Shown here piece by piece: positions 22,146 through 44,757 of a DNA stretch of 64,000 nucleotides; the stretch's first letter is position 1; every line of letters begins with the position of its first letter. The stretch lies in NCBI GenBank assembly GCA_034008185.1, contig CM067081.1, positions 17,359,821-17,423,820 on the forward strand. Reading direction: 5' to 3'. Both the position numbers and the translations under genes were made by a program. This DNA comes from Gorsachius magnificus. Its lineage: Eukaryota; Chordata; Aves; Pelecaniformes; Ardeidae. The notes beneath the pieces are model-generated. The model saw nothing but the letters and a program-made list of their open reading frames with translations. It had not been told where the DNA came from and did no database searches.

Positions 22146-25100
22146 GTAAGCATACCAATTTTTGAAGCAGGATTTATCATAGTATTAGTCATAAAATAGG
22201 AAGTATATGTGCATTTTATTTAACCTTGGGGTCACAGAAAAGAAACAGAGTTCTGTTTCAGATTTCTGTGCTTTCCTTTATTTTCAAGAGAAAATGAAAT
22301 AGTTTCACACAAATTCTACTATTTATTCACCTAGTACCTTGTAACATTAGAACATCCACAGTTTGCACATCCCTTAAAAATTCATTAATGTTAGAGAGCT
22401 TCTGTTCCTGATACGTTGTAAAACTTAGTTGGGAAGAATATCACTCATTTGTTCATTTTCATGGAATGGGGAACAGATCTTTTAAAAAAGATAGGACTCA
22501 GTCTAGTTTGAGAAATGGAGAATCCACCATCATATATTAAGCATATATAACTAACCACTACAGACAAGAACTCAATTAGGCAATTCAGAATTAAGACAGA
22601 CTTTTAAGATGAACATAATAAAATTTAAGATAAACCTGGTAAGTTAAGCAACTAAGAGCATTATGCTATACAGTGATCTGGAGAAGGATTCTTCAGAATA
22701 GCATAACAGTTAACATTTCTGTTGACACATAAAGTAGTAATATTTAATGAAAGAAGTTCTAACAAACCCATAGAAATATTTGCAGTATCTGATGTTACCA
22801 AAAGTAGCAAAACTCAGAGCTGTGCTTGCTGATGACTACAGTTGCTAATATCTGCACTGAGAACAGATCAGAATTCTTAGAGAAACTTTTCATTTCAGTG
22901 ATGGAATAAAAAAAAAAAATCCTAAAACTATTCAGGTGAGAACATTTCTGCCAATGAACTCATAACATGCCTCAGCCTCCCTATAAAAACCTACTGCATA
23001 TGGGTTGGTCCATCCACTGCTGCAGTTTCCGCAATTCCAATGGCAGTTAAGGCCACGTGTAGCTTCTCTCACAGCTCCATTTCTGTTCCCTTCTGTCAGC
23101 TAAGTATAGCTGATAAATTTGGTCAAAGTCTTCTCCACTAGTGTCAGTTCAAGGGACTCCTCAACATGAAATAGGCTGTGTGCTTTAGGAGTGTGGGAAA
23201 TGGTGCCCCAGAGTTTTGCTGATTTCCCCTCCACATGGGAACGGAAAAGTTATAGCAGCCTCAGAGAACCCTGTGTGTTCTTGGAAGTTCTTGGAGGAGC
23301 CAATCTCACTTGTGTCTTTAAAGAGTGGAAAAGCTGAATGATCACCAAGTATGTATATCCACTTCAGTGGCTTGGAAGCAGCTCAACTCTCTGGATTTTA
23401 AAAGTCAAGGTTATTTCAGACTTACTTTAGCAAAATGGAGGCGACTCCTTGTCTGGCTTTCAATTGCAGTAGCCATTGCATGGCTGTCAATGACTACGCA
23501 CTGTTTTACACTAGTAGGTTCTTTAAAACATCCAAGAAATTTTGCATACTGTGAGAAATTGCCCTTGCCCAGATACCTTTAATAACAGAGTTTCAGTGGC
23601 CTATCATCTAGCTGAATAATACAGAGGAAACTTGAAATTACACTCTAGTTTTCAGTTGGTTTTATTTTTTTCCCTTTCATTTACCTTGAAAAATTTACCT
23701 CATCAAACCCAAACTGCCCTAGTGCCAGACTGAAATAGGAAGTGCCATTAGGAAGCTCACACAGAGGTTCAGGCCAGTACTGGAATGTGACCTGCTGCTC
23801 TTAACATAGCTGAAAGCAACAAAACTTGCAGGCATAAGCAACCTGTTGCGAATCACCTGCATGAAGAGGACATCCCAGAATACATGGTCAACACTTCATT
23901 TTTTGTAATGGAGAAGAATGAGCTGAAGGCTCTTTAAAGGTGTGATGGCCAAGTTTAAAAGCTCCTGGGCAACTGTCCGTTTAGGGGGGCTGCAGTCTGA
24001 CTGTGATTCTGGAATTGAGCTCTGGGAAGGAGCCACAGCAAAGCTCTTGGAGCTGTTTTTTTTTATTGAAAGAACTAACAGAAGTCCGCTGTTGCCCAGT
24101 ATATTTGCTGTGCTGTCTGAAGGTTCCCTTAGGATGTATCTATCCCAGTGTATCAGTGGTACCAGGGAATGTCCCTGGGCACTGGAACTTGCTTGCCTAA
24201 CTGTTAAATCACAATGATGGTCCCTGCTATATTTTTGGCCCACAATTACTCTCCAAAACAATTTTGGAGTCCAGCTGGACACAAGCGTGGGGGAGAGAAC
24301 ATTCCCTATAAGCAGCTTGAATGCAGCCATCCTGGTTTAGAGGTTAAATAACTTCCATGGTAGCAACACAGACCATCCTATGCCAGCTGGCCTGAAGGCC
24401 AACAGCTACTCCAAGCATGCACAATGTACTTTTACAGGTGCAGCTTTAAATGAAACCGTTCTTCCTGTTAACTTACAAAAGTTTGTTGCTTAAGATTTCC
24501 ATAGGGAACCCATGAAGAGCATCCTCCCTGCAACTTCTGTGAGTCCTTGCCAGATGATACAGAACATGAGGTTCCCTGGCCTATTCCTTATAGAAAAAGC
24601 AGAAAAATCAGTCAGCCAGAGACTTTCCTGAAAAGCTGTGCTATAAGAGGATGTTCATCTTCCCTGGTAGATCCCCAGATCATAAACACAAGTACTCTGA
24701 GTGCTTGGCTATGCTTCAAGCAAGGCTTTCTGTATGCAGCCAGGATTGGGACAGAATTTGCAACTGAATTAGCAAGTTAACGAGACAGTCTATTTGGGAA
24801 ACATTTTACAGCTTCTAATTCCCAACCACATTAAAGCATTAACAGACAGTTTCGTGCTGGCCAGTGAGACTGACCCTTTTCTGTGCCACACGAAAGGCTC
24901 CCCTGCTCTCCTGCTCTTTCTGCCATACCATACCCCAATGCCACTTAGCCATATTCATGTCACTGAGAGCGGCCACGTGTGCCAATTTTATCCCCTGTTC
25001 CCTTAAGATCCATATGCACCATTGGTTGTTGTGGTAGCTGGGCACCTTCAGATACTGCACAGAGCAGCTTGGTTGTCACCTAAACTCTGTAGTTGATTTT

Positions 25101-28100
25101 TACATCGCGACCCAGGGGAAACAGTCTATAAAGTGCTGTGCTGTACAGTTTTGCTGTGACTGTACAGAAGGTCACTGGGTGTGGTGTTTATTTTCCCATT
25201 TTGTTTTTAACACTCTATTAAAAACTACCAGAAATCTTGGGTCATTTGTCCCTGATCTGTCCAAATGCCTGCAGTTGTCCATGTGGGGCTCTGTAGCCCT
25301 TGATATCAACCTCACAGAAGAAGTGCGGTCTGGGGATGAAATACTGTTAAGCACATTTCAGAGGTGTTTCCAAGTGCACGAACAGTCAGCTCCAATTAAA
25401 TATCCATCCTCCTGACACAGAATGTCATTCTTTCACTGCTCAATACAAAAGGTTACGACTCATTTCTGTTTAAAATCTGAGAAGCCGTGAGCTTCTGAGT
25501 TGAAATCACTTTCCTGCATGATTTTTCTCAGATAGCTTTACCACCTTCATACAATTTGTACCAAGCATAGATTTTATTCACAAGGTTTTAACAATATATT
25601 CTGGAAAGGCGGAAGTTTCTTACCATCAGACTTAATCTTGTCCCGTTGTATAATATCATAAGGATCCAGAATCCATCTGTACTTGGTAGTGGTGCAGCCT
25701 TGATTGAAATGCTGTTACAGATGCAGTTGTTTCAAGTGTGAAGTATCATTAGCCTTTGTCAAAACAGATTTCACTGGCAGCAAAATCATGAATTGTTTGC
25801 ACCATTGTTATGTTGTTAATCATTTAAATCCATAATTATATGGTGTACATTAACTGGCCAAAGCACAAATGCTGATGATTATAATGCACCGCTATTGTCA
25901 TTGTTCAGCTTTCAACAACGAAGAGTTTATGTAGGACTAAATGTGGCACACAGTAGTCTTACAAAAATAATAAATAATATGATCAGATTGGGGAGGCTGC
26001 ACTTTTCCCAATTATTTGGCATCTAATTGTGACTTATCTGTGTAGTGTCCCTTTACATTCATTGGCATGAAATGGATTTATCTATATTATTTATCATCTG
26101 GCATTAGATCACTGTCATACTGAAATGGGATAAGTTCCTATTTATCCTTTTTAACTCCATAAAGCAATGTACGCAGCTAGTTCTGATGTGGTTCAGGTTC
26201 TGCATGTACTCAGTGAGCATTTCAGTTTGGTAAGATTAATCTTATCCAGTGTTTCACATATAATATGCAGTGTGCTAATTAGGTCTTTAAAATCTTCACA
26301 ATTCACACTAAAATGGTGCTGTCACTTTTCCACCTCACATCATAAAAACTAACAACCCTCAAAGATCCTTGTTTTAATCCCAGTATCAATCTGCAGACAC
26401 AAAAAATTGTTAACCAATACTTTTGAAGACCAGTGACCAGGTCTATCATTTACATTGTGTTAAGGAAGACACCACTATGTGACAAATACAGAGAAGATCA
26501 GCATTAATAGATCACAGTTTCCCTGAGTCTTTCAGTTAATTCATTTCAAGGACTCCGCATGAGGCGTTCACAGTAGCTGAAATTTTGGAGTATAAAACAT
26601 ATGGACTCTAAGGAAGGAAACCATCCTTCTAGAAAAAAGGAGTTTGTGCATGAAATGAAATACAAAAACATGCAGCAAGGCCAGTAGACCAAACCATCCT
26701 ACAATCCTTAGACTACAGAAACCAAACTTACTTTACAATTTTCAGGATATTTTAAAATAAATTTTAGACATGTTATTTTTCTTCATATAGTACCTGTCTT
26801 CATAAAATATCTGTTTCAGTCAGATTTCTGTAATCACAAGACTTCAAGAAGCCAAATTTTTTTAAATGCCTTTTATTACTAAATTTACATTAAACTTCAG
26901 AGAGTTAGCACTATTATCATAATGTATACCCAACACATTAGCACCAGAGACATTATCTGATACACTTGCAAAATTACGATTTTAGTTGTGTTGTTTAAAC
27001 TATATCTTTACATAACATTATGATGTGTTTTTATCACAATTATTTCAGTATGACAGATATAGTCTGAAGATTAATATATAGCAATTTTAATAAAAAAAAG
27101 TATTTTGGGGCCATTGCACTGAAATTATTCAGTTCTTTTGAATTATTCAAAATTATACAGCTACCAAAATGGGTTTAAATTGTAACTACATGGAATTAGT
27201 TTTAAATTAAATTCCATAAAATATATATAGCTCAGTGTAACTTAGTGTATAAAATAACAAAAACATTATTTTCAATGCATTTATCTGTTCCAAAGTTGTG
27301 AGATAACAAAAAAGCCTATATTTCAATTTCTTTTTTTTCATTATCACACGAGCTATTTATGTAACACTTGGATTAAAGTATTTAAGCACATCCTTAATTT
27401 TCAGTATGTTTTAATCTCATTGAAACTGATGGGATTTAAATATATCCTTGTATATTTTACGGAGTATGAATGTCCTTAAGAACATCCTAAAAGGCAAACA
27501 TGCATAAATGCTTTGCTAAACTATGGGCTATGTACTATATCTGAAGATGCTACCCCATAAGATGAATTTGGGCCAACTAAGTATTTAGAAAATAAAACTA
27601 TAACAGTTCTGTTATGGGGATTTATGACTAGCTCTTAATTGTGCCTGTGAAGATGACTGGGCCTGAGGTGGGTTAAATACAGGCAGATTGTCTCATATAT
27701 TGAGGCCTGAAGCAGAAGGCAGGCTGTGAGTCCACCTTGCAGCCAGCACCAAGTGTTCTCAAAATATGCTCAGTTACCCTCCTTAGCCCATAAGCTACAC
27801 AGAAGTCCAGGCTGACCACAGGGCACAGGCTCTGCTCTGTGAATCCACCTAGATACAGCATCACGATGACAAACAAGAGAAGGGTTTCAGCAGCTTCTGC
27901 ATCTCTTCCCACAGATACATTCCCCTCCCACAGGTGCATCTTTTGTCCCAGTTCCTCTTACAACTCCCATCTTCAGCGCTGCTGTAATGACAGCCTTGGT
28001 GTACATGGCAAGGCAAGGCAAGGAGCAAGCCTTAATGTACTGTTCAGTCCCTTATGACAGAAATGACCCATTAGCACAGCTACAACACCTTCATGCAGAC

Positions 28101-28865
28101 ATCATTGCTAGCAGCTGTAATCACCATCATCATCAGTAACGATTTATTCAAGATTGGCATCTTCATTCTTAAAACGTATTAGAGAAACATATTAAAAATT
28201 ATTCCTGTCTCTAATGGGAATGGATTGAGCACACCTTTTATCCTTTTTTGGCATGATTTTGCACAGCTGTTTTCTGTATACTTGCCTTTTGGCACTGATT
28301 CATTCCTATTGAACTATCTTTCCCCAAGACAACTCTGTGCAGTTTTGTGGCATCACGATGATAGTTAATCACCTTTGCTGCTTCATGTTATTTGGAACTT
28401 CCTTGAGTCTATGGGCTGGCTTCCTTCTAAGAATGATTATATCTTATGAAAATATGATGATAAATTACTGTTTCTGGGATCTTAAAAAACATCTCTATAC
28501 ATTCAGTGACAATAGGATCATTCTCATTTTTCATTCTTCCTTCAGTTCCTTTAAAACTAAATTAATATCTAAAACAATCTACCTACACTGCTGCCCACCT
28601 TTGTAAGATTTAAGAGTCTTCTCCTTAGCAGGAATATTAAGTATTTCTATAATTCTGTAAAGTAAAAACCTGCAGTATGTATGTTTTACTAGAAGCATAT
28701 TGAGTAAATATAGGCTGTGTTAGAAAGAAACAGAAATATAGTATAAAGAACATTTAAGCCACAGTGTCCTGATGTTAATGACATACCTTTGGAATTAGCT
28801 GCTTAGCTGAGTGTATAAGCCAACTCCAATTAATCTATACATCTATATTTCTTTTCTCTTTTTAG
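22146..28865 (+). other. GRIA4: GRIA4 intron 10
   Basis: This is a 6.7 kb intron, very AT-rich around 26.7-27.6 kb. A minus-strand ORF at 23896-24330 (144 codons) and several short ORFs show no recognised domain. A (gcaag)-like short repeat occurs near 28008-28025. No transposon termini were found. Confidence 0.75.
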
Positions 28866-36089
<7,224 letters not shown>

Positions 36090-39000
36090 TGTCCCTGATA
36101 TAGCTCTTTTTGTTTTGTGTGTGAACATGGTATGCTATTTTTCTTTTCTTCCATTTCATTTTTTTTTGATCAACAAAGGTAACCATTTCTAATTGCAATA
36201 TGGATTTAGCAGCTACAGTTGGCATATCTTTCAAGGCCATATAAAAACCAAACTGGTTGAACACTAGCTACTTGAAGTCAGCCTCAATAGAATTAACATC
36301 ATCTATTGTATTTCATCAGCTTTTTTCACCAAATTCAACCCTTTATAGCAGTATTATGCCTACATTATCTGCATCGGTATCTGCATCAATAATATGCCTA
36401 CATTTTATGAGTTGTTTATTGATCTTGGCTGCTAATTTCTGAATAAGAAGCTGCTTGTAACATTTTTTTTTCAAATGTCATCACTTAGAGGCAATTAGTC
36501 CTTCATTAAAGCAACTTCATTGGAGTACTTTTATTAAAGCACCTTCTTATTTAGAAAAAAAGAGGTTTGTGTTTCTAGCATTATGCATTTCAGTACTGCC
36601 TTCAAACTCACCAGTATTTTTTTTATCATGGTATCAGACACATTCAGTCAAGTAGGAGAGTTTTTGATTCACAGGCAGAACATCATTTGCTTCTCATTCA
36701 AATTGTCAGGGAAACAGAAGTGAAGGTGCTAGTTCTGTGTTAAAATTGGCAGTATTTACCATTGTGTTGTATTTAATGTTTAAGGCAAACAAAATTTGCC
36801 TTTTTCCTCTGGTAGACTTGCCAATTTTCTTCAAAGCATAAGAACATCTAGCGGATTGAGGCAATGTGGCCTGTGAAGTCTCACAGTGATAGGGTGCATG
36901 TGAGTGGGGGAGAGGGAACTGCGGATCAGCCAGCACCCCACTTCTCAAATTTCACCCCTGTGCTCATGATAAGGAGTTACAACAGGGTCCGATGAAATAG
37001 ATTCACCACGGAGACGAAGTGGGTTGAAGGGAGGAGTTGACGGTGCAGATGGAGCCATAGTTCTGTGCAGGAAATAACTAAGGAGGTACCTGTCTACATC
37101 CGTGACCGCAGAGGAGACATCATTACCACTGTGCAGATAACTAGACTCACTCTTAACTTACCAATTTAACCTGCACATAATAACACAAACCTCAATAGCC
37201 TTAACTGTATTACACAGATGGGAATAGGAGTATCATCAGAATCATCTTCATCTGCAGATAAAGAAGATTTGTATGTGCAGGGGAAAATCAGTACAGTTAT
37301 TTCAGTGATTGAATATGACTTTTTGGTCCTCTCTACCTCTCAGATTCAAAACCTGTCACCTTCACCACTAATAAAGTGGTAAGAGGACATCAGGCGGTGA
37401 AAGAGGGAAAATGATGACAATAAAAATACTAACTGTAAAGAAAAACGTCCAGAACTCAGGGGGTTGTTAAAGGCAGAAGGCAGCAGATAATAGGAGAGGC
37501 TGATCTATTACCTTTATTTTAAAAATATATATTTTCAAAGCACTTATTTTTTTTATTTTATATTTCTAATAGATTGCTATCTCTGCAGTGTTTCAGACAA
37601 CCTAGAAGTGGTAGGCAGCACTCCAGTTTAGTGGAGCTGCTTTCCCGTAGTAAGGAAATACCCATTGCTGACAGTTGTGCTTTACTGTGCCAAACCTGGA
37701 GCAAACCTTTGAGGAATCACTTTAGCTGCTGTCATATATATCCTAGCAGTGGGCTGTCTGCTCTAAGCATGCTTAGTGGTGTTCTTTAGTCCCTCTCACT
37801 ATTCTGCAGAGTATCCAACACCAACAAGAGACAGCCTGCTATAATGAGCACCAGTAGCCAGTGGAAGTTGCTTCGTGTCAAATTTGGGCTTATTTCAAGT
37901 TTGTTCAGTTGGCTAGATAAAAATATCTAGGAGTAATGGGGCTGAGACATAAAGCAGTTAGACTTAGAAGGAAGAGGGCCTTGTGAGACCGTTTAGTAAG
38001 AAAAGAGAGGAGGAGCACAACCTTGATTTTAAGGACCAAGTGTGAAATCCGGGTGCCAGCCCAGCTAAAGACCAAGCTCCCATATGTTTCAGCGAGACCA
38101 GGGTTTGATCCAGCTGGGGGTCAGCAACTATCACTAGGGTGATCTGATCAACAGCATTTAGGTTTTTGCATCCTACCTTCAAACATTTTTCAAAAAGGGG
38201 AACACGGGGAATTCTAGCCAACCTGAAAATCGGACCAAATCTTCTTTCAAGCTGTCTCGACTGGCTGTCAATGTCCGTGCCTTTCCTGAGCCTTTCTTTC
38301 ACATGTGTTAAGCTGCTTGTTCTCCTGCTGCACCCCATTCCCTCTCCAGCCCCAGTGAAAAACCTCAGGCAACACATCAGTGCTGCATACCTATTAAAAA
38401 CATTAAGCAACACACTTAATGTTCTCTACAAAAAGAACAAGCAACACCTCACATTCGTACCACCTTTCCCATGTGTGTCTATAGACAGTACTGCTTACTA
38501 CTTCGAGGGGGAAACCTTCCTACCCCCGTGCTTTTGAACAGAAAAGACTCAGCTGTAAATTTTAACTGCATGCTTCAGTATTTTCTGAATTGTTTGAAAT
38601 TGTAGAGTATGCTGGTTTTGCTGGTTTGACTGCATCCTATGTGGTAGTGTTTCTGTTACTGATCAGATGACTTATGTAACTGCTGCCTGCACAGATAATT
38701 GCAAATATTGAACATGCAGTTTGAAATCCATGAAGGGCAGACTAGCTAAGCTCATTACATAAATTAGTCAAAAGACAAAATTTGCTATGGGAGTTGTAAA
38801 ATCTATATTTTATTTAATAATCATAATTTCATATTTGAGTTATGTGTAGACCACAAATTACTTGGTGTAGTTCACAAATAATTACAAGTAGCATATAGAT
38901 GTTAAACATTGACACTCTATTCTTGGTCTGTTCAGGACTAGGGAAAAATACCAATTTTTTCAAATGAATTATTCATAGCAAATTATTCACTAAACTCTTT

Positions 39001-41589
39001 GAACACCTATTTCACTAGAGATATTTTAATCTTAATCCTCCTCCTAATTACAGTAATTATAGATCAGGAGTTTTTTCACTGAAAATGTAACAGCTGCATA
39101 AAGTTGATGTGAGTGTATGGAGAACCAGACCATATATTTTCACACATCTAACACTGACAGAAAGTGGGGTAATCTAAATCGGACTTCTTCCTGTAGCATA
39201 GGACTAGTGATGGTTCCCTGTCATCACATCACCGGGCTCATGTTCATTACAGAGCACATACCCACCATTTCACTCATGCGGATGAAATCCACACGTCAGA
39301 GTGATACACGGACTGGTCTCTCTGTTGCTCATGACCCTACGCATGAGCAGAGTCGTGGATTTTAATTTGAAACTCTTCCGTATTGGGTTCCATGCTACAC
39401 TCCTGCAGTGTTCAACCAGTACCTATTGGCTAATTGGAATGATTTGTTCTCAGTGCTGGCGCGGTATTAGGATTCGTGCATATCACTGGATGGAAGAGAA
39501 TGGGAAATGCCTGATGTGTGTTTCTTTTATGCCCACTGGGCAGTCCCACATTACACATCATGTGTGTCTCCTTCCTTCCTTCCTTTTCAGTGATATTCAT
39601 TTCTATATAATGTTGTAAAAGACTGACATATTTGAGAAGGAATGTGGGATTGGGGGCAAAGGCTCTCATCACAACAAAGATTGAGTTTCTCTCATGGCAC
39701 TACCCAGCTGTCTTTACGGTTTCCTCCTCCTACCACGGTAGGTATCATTCCAAAAGTACTGTGTAGTAATCAGTGTCAGTTAATGAGCTTTTTTCTTCGA
39801 AGGTGGTGCTTTCAAAGGTGGTTAAGAGAGTGCTGCTTGTCTGCTTAGCAAGACCTGCCTCTGTAAATGTGTTGTCATTAGAAGACGTTCTTGTGGCCAG
39901 ACTTCTGGCCACTGTGGATCACCCCTGGTTTGCCTGCCTTGCCACTTGCAGTAATCTGCGTTTCTAGAGGGCAACACCTGGAGATCTTGTACTATTCAAA
40001 TCCTATGCCTTGCATGCCTCTGCTTTCCTGTTTTAGATATGTAGGCATCATAAACAAGTTTGAGTAGTGATGAACATCAGAGAGTTCTCCACTCTTAAGA
40101 GGTAATGAAAAAGGAAGTAGGGGCAATATTGTCGTACAGGTACACTAAAAGCTTTTCCTGCTTTTTGTACCTTGAAGCTGTTTGATGCAAAGGTGAATGA
40201 CAGGTTGAGCTAAAAAATGAGGAGTTGTCATCGTTGTTATTTCTGTGAGTGTTTGAAGTAAGGGCATTTGGCTGTCCTGTCCTGCCACTGACAGTATACA
40301 GCACGGATGAGTGAAACCTGCTCAGTTCATGAGTGTCTGGTGAGGCACTTTGAGTCCAGCCAGATGAGAGTGGCAGCATTAGATCTAGCCAAGTAGTAAA
40401 ATACTGTTGTGAATAGATGTGTTGATGTATTTCAGAGACTGATGGTGGCCGTTCACCAACCTGATGAAATCCAGAGCTCTATTAAGTTCCCACTATTGCA
40501 ATTATGGCTAATGTTTATAGATACGAATCTGGGATTCTGTATTTCATTATTCTTTTCTTTTTATGTAGTAAAGAAGTAACTGCAGTTTGTCTTTAGGAGG
40601 AAATGTTTATGGTCAGGGAAGGAAGGAATAAGGGTACACATGGTGATACCTGCTCGTTCTTTTCAGTGTGGCAGCTGGTGACGTGAACTCTTTACACCAG
40701 TTAAGGGCCAGTTCTTTATTCATTCTTTACTGTATTTGCATTAACCTGAGGTGGGAAATGTGGGAAGTGCACCGGTGAAGCAGGTGATGTGGATGTAATT
40801 TTCTGATCATTCTAGCAAGTTGTGTGAAGTGCAAAGTACAGTGAAGCTATGGATTTTAGTTTCCATCCCTTGTAAGGGAGGAGTGCTCTGGAGAGTGCTT
40901 GAAGTGCAAAAGGCATCCCAATGGTGCCCTGTCAACGTCTTATAGATTCTCCTGTTTTACATAATTGTGCAATATCTGAAAGAGATTTACCCTAGAAGTG
41001 AGGGATCTGTGGTGGAGGAAACCTTTGATTTTATGTGAATAAGGTAAAGATCTGTTACCAAGGGACTCTTTCTGTGCATGGTCTTTATAAACTACCATCA
41101 TGATTGGAGTGACTTCAGCTAGTCCTTGTTTTCCTTGGTAGATCTCTAAAATTGTCATTTTTTCATTGCTTTGTTTCAATGTGGTGCTACAGCTGACAAT
41201 GTTACCTTTGCTTTTCAAGGATATATCCAGTATGGTCCCTTAGTTAGAAATGTAGTGTTGAAGTAAAACTTATTTTGGTAATGCATGCGCATTAATACAA
41301 AATATTGGCAGATGTTACATAGGATGGGATATTCCCTATTCTTCTTTTTTTTTTTTTTTTAATGTATTTTTCATTGACCTGAAACAAGCTTGGGAAAATA
41401 AGGGTAAGTCTGATAACATAATTTCTTTCAATGGGACCATTAAACTTTTTATCAAGTCCTGTCCTTGATGGTTTTGGATGCCAGACTATAAGGAGCTTAT
41501 TGTGGAAGGAATTCCCAGATCATCATTCACTGTCAAAGCTGTTTATTGTGAACTTAATACATTATGCTTAATACATTATACATAATAAC

Positions 41590-41635
41590 ATATACATATA
41601 TATATACATATTATATATATATATATATATATAAT
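41590..41635 (+). repeat. (TA)n microsatellite
   Basis: An imperfect TA/TATACA run of about 46 bp lies in intron 13. It is a simple-sequence repeat that is likely to vary in length. Confidence 0.9.
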
Positions 41636-44283
41636 ACTTATACCCCAGTTCTCTTTTTACCCTGGTTTTGTAGGTCAGTGAATTGACAATTAACACCAAG
41701 CTCTGAAGGAAAAGAATGATAGTCATTACACAGTAGTCACCTATAAGGATAGATTTTTTTTTTTTCCACCAAAACTTCTTGCATTCTCTGGTTTCTTATG
41801 ATTTCTGTAAAATTGGATTTGTGTGTTCAAAAAAAGGCTATAACATTCACAGATTCCCTCTGAGTAAGAGGAAAACTAGGAAAGAATGCTTGAACTGACC
41901 ACCAGAATTACTGACAGAGTTCAAGTTTTTTACTGTAGAGAAGTTCTTTCTCTAGTGTTTAGTACTGCAGAAATCCATGAATGTTCATAAAAATAGAATT
42001 TTCCTGTGAGTGAAGCTTCCTTGTGCAAGTTGTGTTGTATCATAAAGTAAGCATTTCCCTGGACCACTCCTCAGTGTACCCTATATTGTTCAGTTTTCAA
42101 AAGGCTTCATGGACTTATTTTTCAGCTGGTATCACTGATGTAGCCATTCTAGCATGTGGTCTTTGTATGCATCCGGGCTGCGTTATTTACTCAATGGTGT
42201 GTTCCTGTTTCTAGAAATAAGTTCAATTTTTTTTCACGTTTCTCTTCTCCTGCCAGAATGGCTGGTCTTGCCCCTAATCAGTGTGTTATCTCTAGAGGCA
42301 ATCGCTTCAGGAAAGCACTGAAGGAGCTAGAAACTGGTGTTACCTATATTTGATGTAAAGAAGATATAGAGACAACTGGTGAACAATGGAGGTCTGAGGA
42401 TAAAAATGAGTGATGTGAAATTACTGAGTTTGACCCCTATTCTTTTAAAGCAAGGGGCAGTGGAGAAAACAAAAATCCCTGCATAGTTATGGGGTGCTCT
42501 GTTGACATTTACAAGAACAGAATTTTAGTCGGAAGTTTCACTGACCAAGATTTTACAAGGTCATTTCTTTCTGTGATACAAAATTATTTGAAAACTAGAA
42601 TGTTATCTGTAACATTTTATGCACATTGTAAACATTATCCTCTTTGACTGATGGTCTGGATCATACTGTATGACTTTGCAGAATATTCTTCCCTTCAGTT
42701 TAGGCATAACAGGGCTTGGATTACCACCCTATTTCTCATTCAGTGTCAGAGCTTATGGCCTAGATATTTCTCAAGCAGGTCAGATCCTTCAGAGCTCGTT
42801 GAGTTTTCTGTCAACTAAAAATAACATTTACTAGGTAAAAATGCAGAGAGTGGGCCACTGCTTAGCAAGGAATGTAAAAGTCAGGGGTCAAAAGAAGATC
42901 ACCGAAGAGAGAGCCTGGCAATGAATGTTAGCGAGTTGTTCTTTCAGCAGAGGCTGGGAGGCATATTTAGTTTCAGTTACCTGGATTATTTCTTCACTTT
43001 GGTTACTTGAATTATTTCTGTCTAAAAACAGAATACCTGTTTTAAAAGTAAAAATAAAGCCTTGAGAACAGAGTTCAGAATTCCAGCTTGCTCTGTTCCC
43101 CAGTGAAGCCTGTTGGATTAGTTTTATAATTTTTAGTCAAGATAAAGGTCTCCCCCATACAAAAAGAGTACAATAAAAAAAAAAAAAAAAGGAAAATTTG
43201 ATGGTGGCTAATGAACTCCATTGGAAGATGTATGAGCAAATGCGTTTAAGCAAAATCTTCTACTTGGAAGAGTTTTTCCCTTTCTTGCAATTTTTACATA
43301 TAGAGGCAGGAAATTGTAATAATCCTGACTTAAAGCACCAAATTGCAGTGAAGGGCACTGTTATTGAGAGAGTTTCTGATATTTGTACCTTTAGAAGAAA
43401 ACAAGTCATTAGTGTCCATGACGCTGCACTCACTGAATTTTTTCTGACCTGGCAAAAAAAAACCAAAACCAACCAAACACCAGTGTGTCTTTCAAGTACT
43501 TCGGAGAGCCATCTCTGATCTACCTTGGTCCACAGAGCCTATTTCTTCAGTGCCACTTGCAGAAAGTTTTCACCCTCAGACTTCAGGAGGTGTGTGGTGG
43601 GGGGAGGAATAACTGAACAAAGCTCTCTGTGGTCTGGAGGAGAGAGCAAAAGTCACAGGAATTTGTTCTGTTGCCACTTCTGTTTTCCTTCACTAGGAAT
43701 GACATTAGAAGCCATTGGTGGAAGGCAAAGCTCCTCCAAGAAGCCCAGCTCCCATTTTGGTCACAGTGTCACATCCTGGTACCTCTCTGCTAATGTCATC
43801 CTGCTCCTTACTCAGGGAATGTCCCAGGATTTTAGTGAGAGCTGTTGTGAAATTAGGTGCTTCTGAGCAGGAGTGAAAGGTCAGAGCATGTAAACAGCAA
43901 TAAAGCTATTGCCTACAAAGGTAATTTTTGATCTAAACATAGCAATGGCAACACTTATTTTTAAATTAGCAGTATAATCAGTATAAATGGTGAAACTACC
44001 ATTTTGTCTCCTCAGCTTTAGCATCGGCTTAACAGCATGATGAGGCTTTATTTTTTCTTTATTTTCCTTTTTTACAAGATATTTACGCAAGAGCTTTGTC
44101 CTTCTGATATTCAGTGATTACTAAAGGGGAAATTTCTGTGCAGTCATATAGAAGCATTGTTTGGGCCAGCCCATGGCAGTCAGCACCAGGACAAGTTTTA
44201 AAACAGGCTTGTTTTATACAGTCAGAAAGAAATCAAGGCATCAAGAAAATAATCACAGTTCTTTTTTTGTTTTTCTGCTTCAG

Positions 44284-44369
44284 AAATATTTGAATGCAAA
44301 CATAGGAGGAGCTTCACAATATCAAATTTGTCCAAATGAAACTTGTCAGGCTGTTCACTTCTCTGTCGG
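44284..44369 (+). other. unassigned exon-like ORF (86 nt)
   Basis: A long T-rich tract ending in tgcttcag is followed by an open frame, KYLNANIGGASQYQ then ICPNETCQAVHFSVG, and a gtaaaa donor. It ends with two bases over. It has two closely spaced cysteines and an NET glycosylation sequon. It is phase-compatible with the next exon-like ORF at 44758. I do not recognise the protein; whether it is ever spliced is unknown. Confidence 0.25.
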
Positions 44370-44757
44370 GTAAAAAGGGGCATATTTTCAAGTACAACCA
44401 ATGAATTTCCCTAGAACTACCAGTGAAAACCAGAACGTCTCAAAAATGCTGGTGCCGTTGCTGTGCACACATCTTACTGACTTCCTGGAAGCTTTGCCAA
44501 GGAAGCTTTGATAAGCATGAATCCCCAGAGTGTGCCAGTGGGATACAAAAGGGTTATCATTGTTTCCAATCTATAGATCCTCCAAGGAACAAACTCTGCT
44601 TCTTGGCACTTCAGAAATAAATTTCTCCTGCCCTTTTCCCTGCCATTTCCCCAATCCCTCGTAAAGCAGCTCAGCAGAGGGCAAGATGCAGCCCATTATA
44701 TTTTAACAATGCAGCTTGTTATTATCTCTCTCTTTTCTTTTCATTACAACTGTTTAG

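Noticed and set aside
23896..24330. Minus-strand ORF of 144 codons in intron 10
   Set aside because: No recognisable domain; ORFs also run on the opposite strand. It may be part of an unrecognised old repeat, but I cannot support that.
37964..38413. Minus-strand ORF of 149 codons
   Set aside because: The translation matches no family I know, a long ORF overlaps on the other strand, and no promoter, splice or retrocopy signs are visible.
43198..43518. ORF of 106 codons just after a poly(A) run, a possible retrocopy
   Set aside because: In a retrocopy the poly(A) should follow the ORF, not precede it, and the translation is not recognised.
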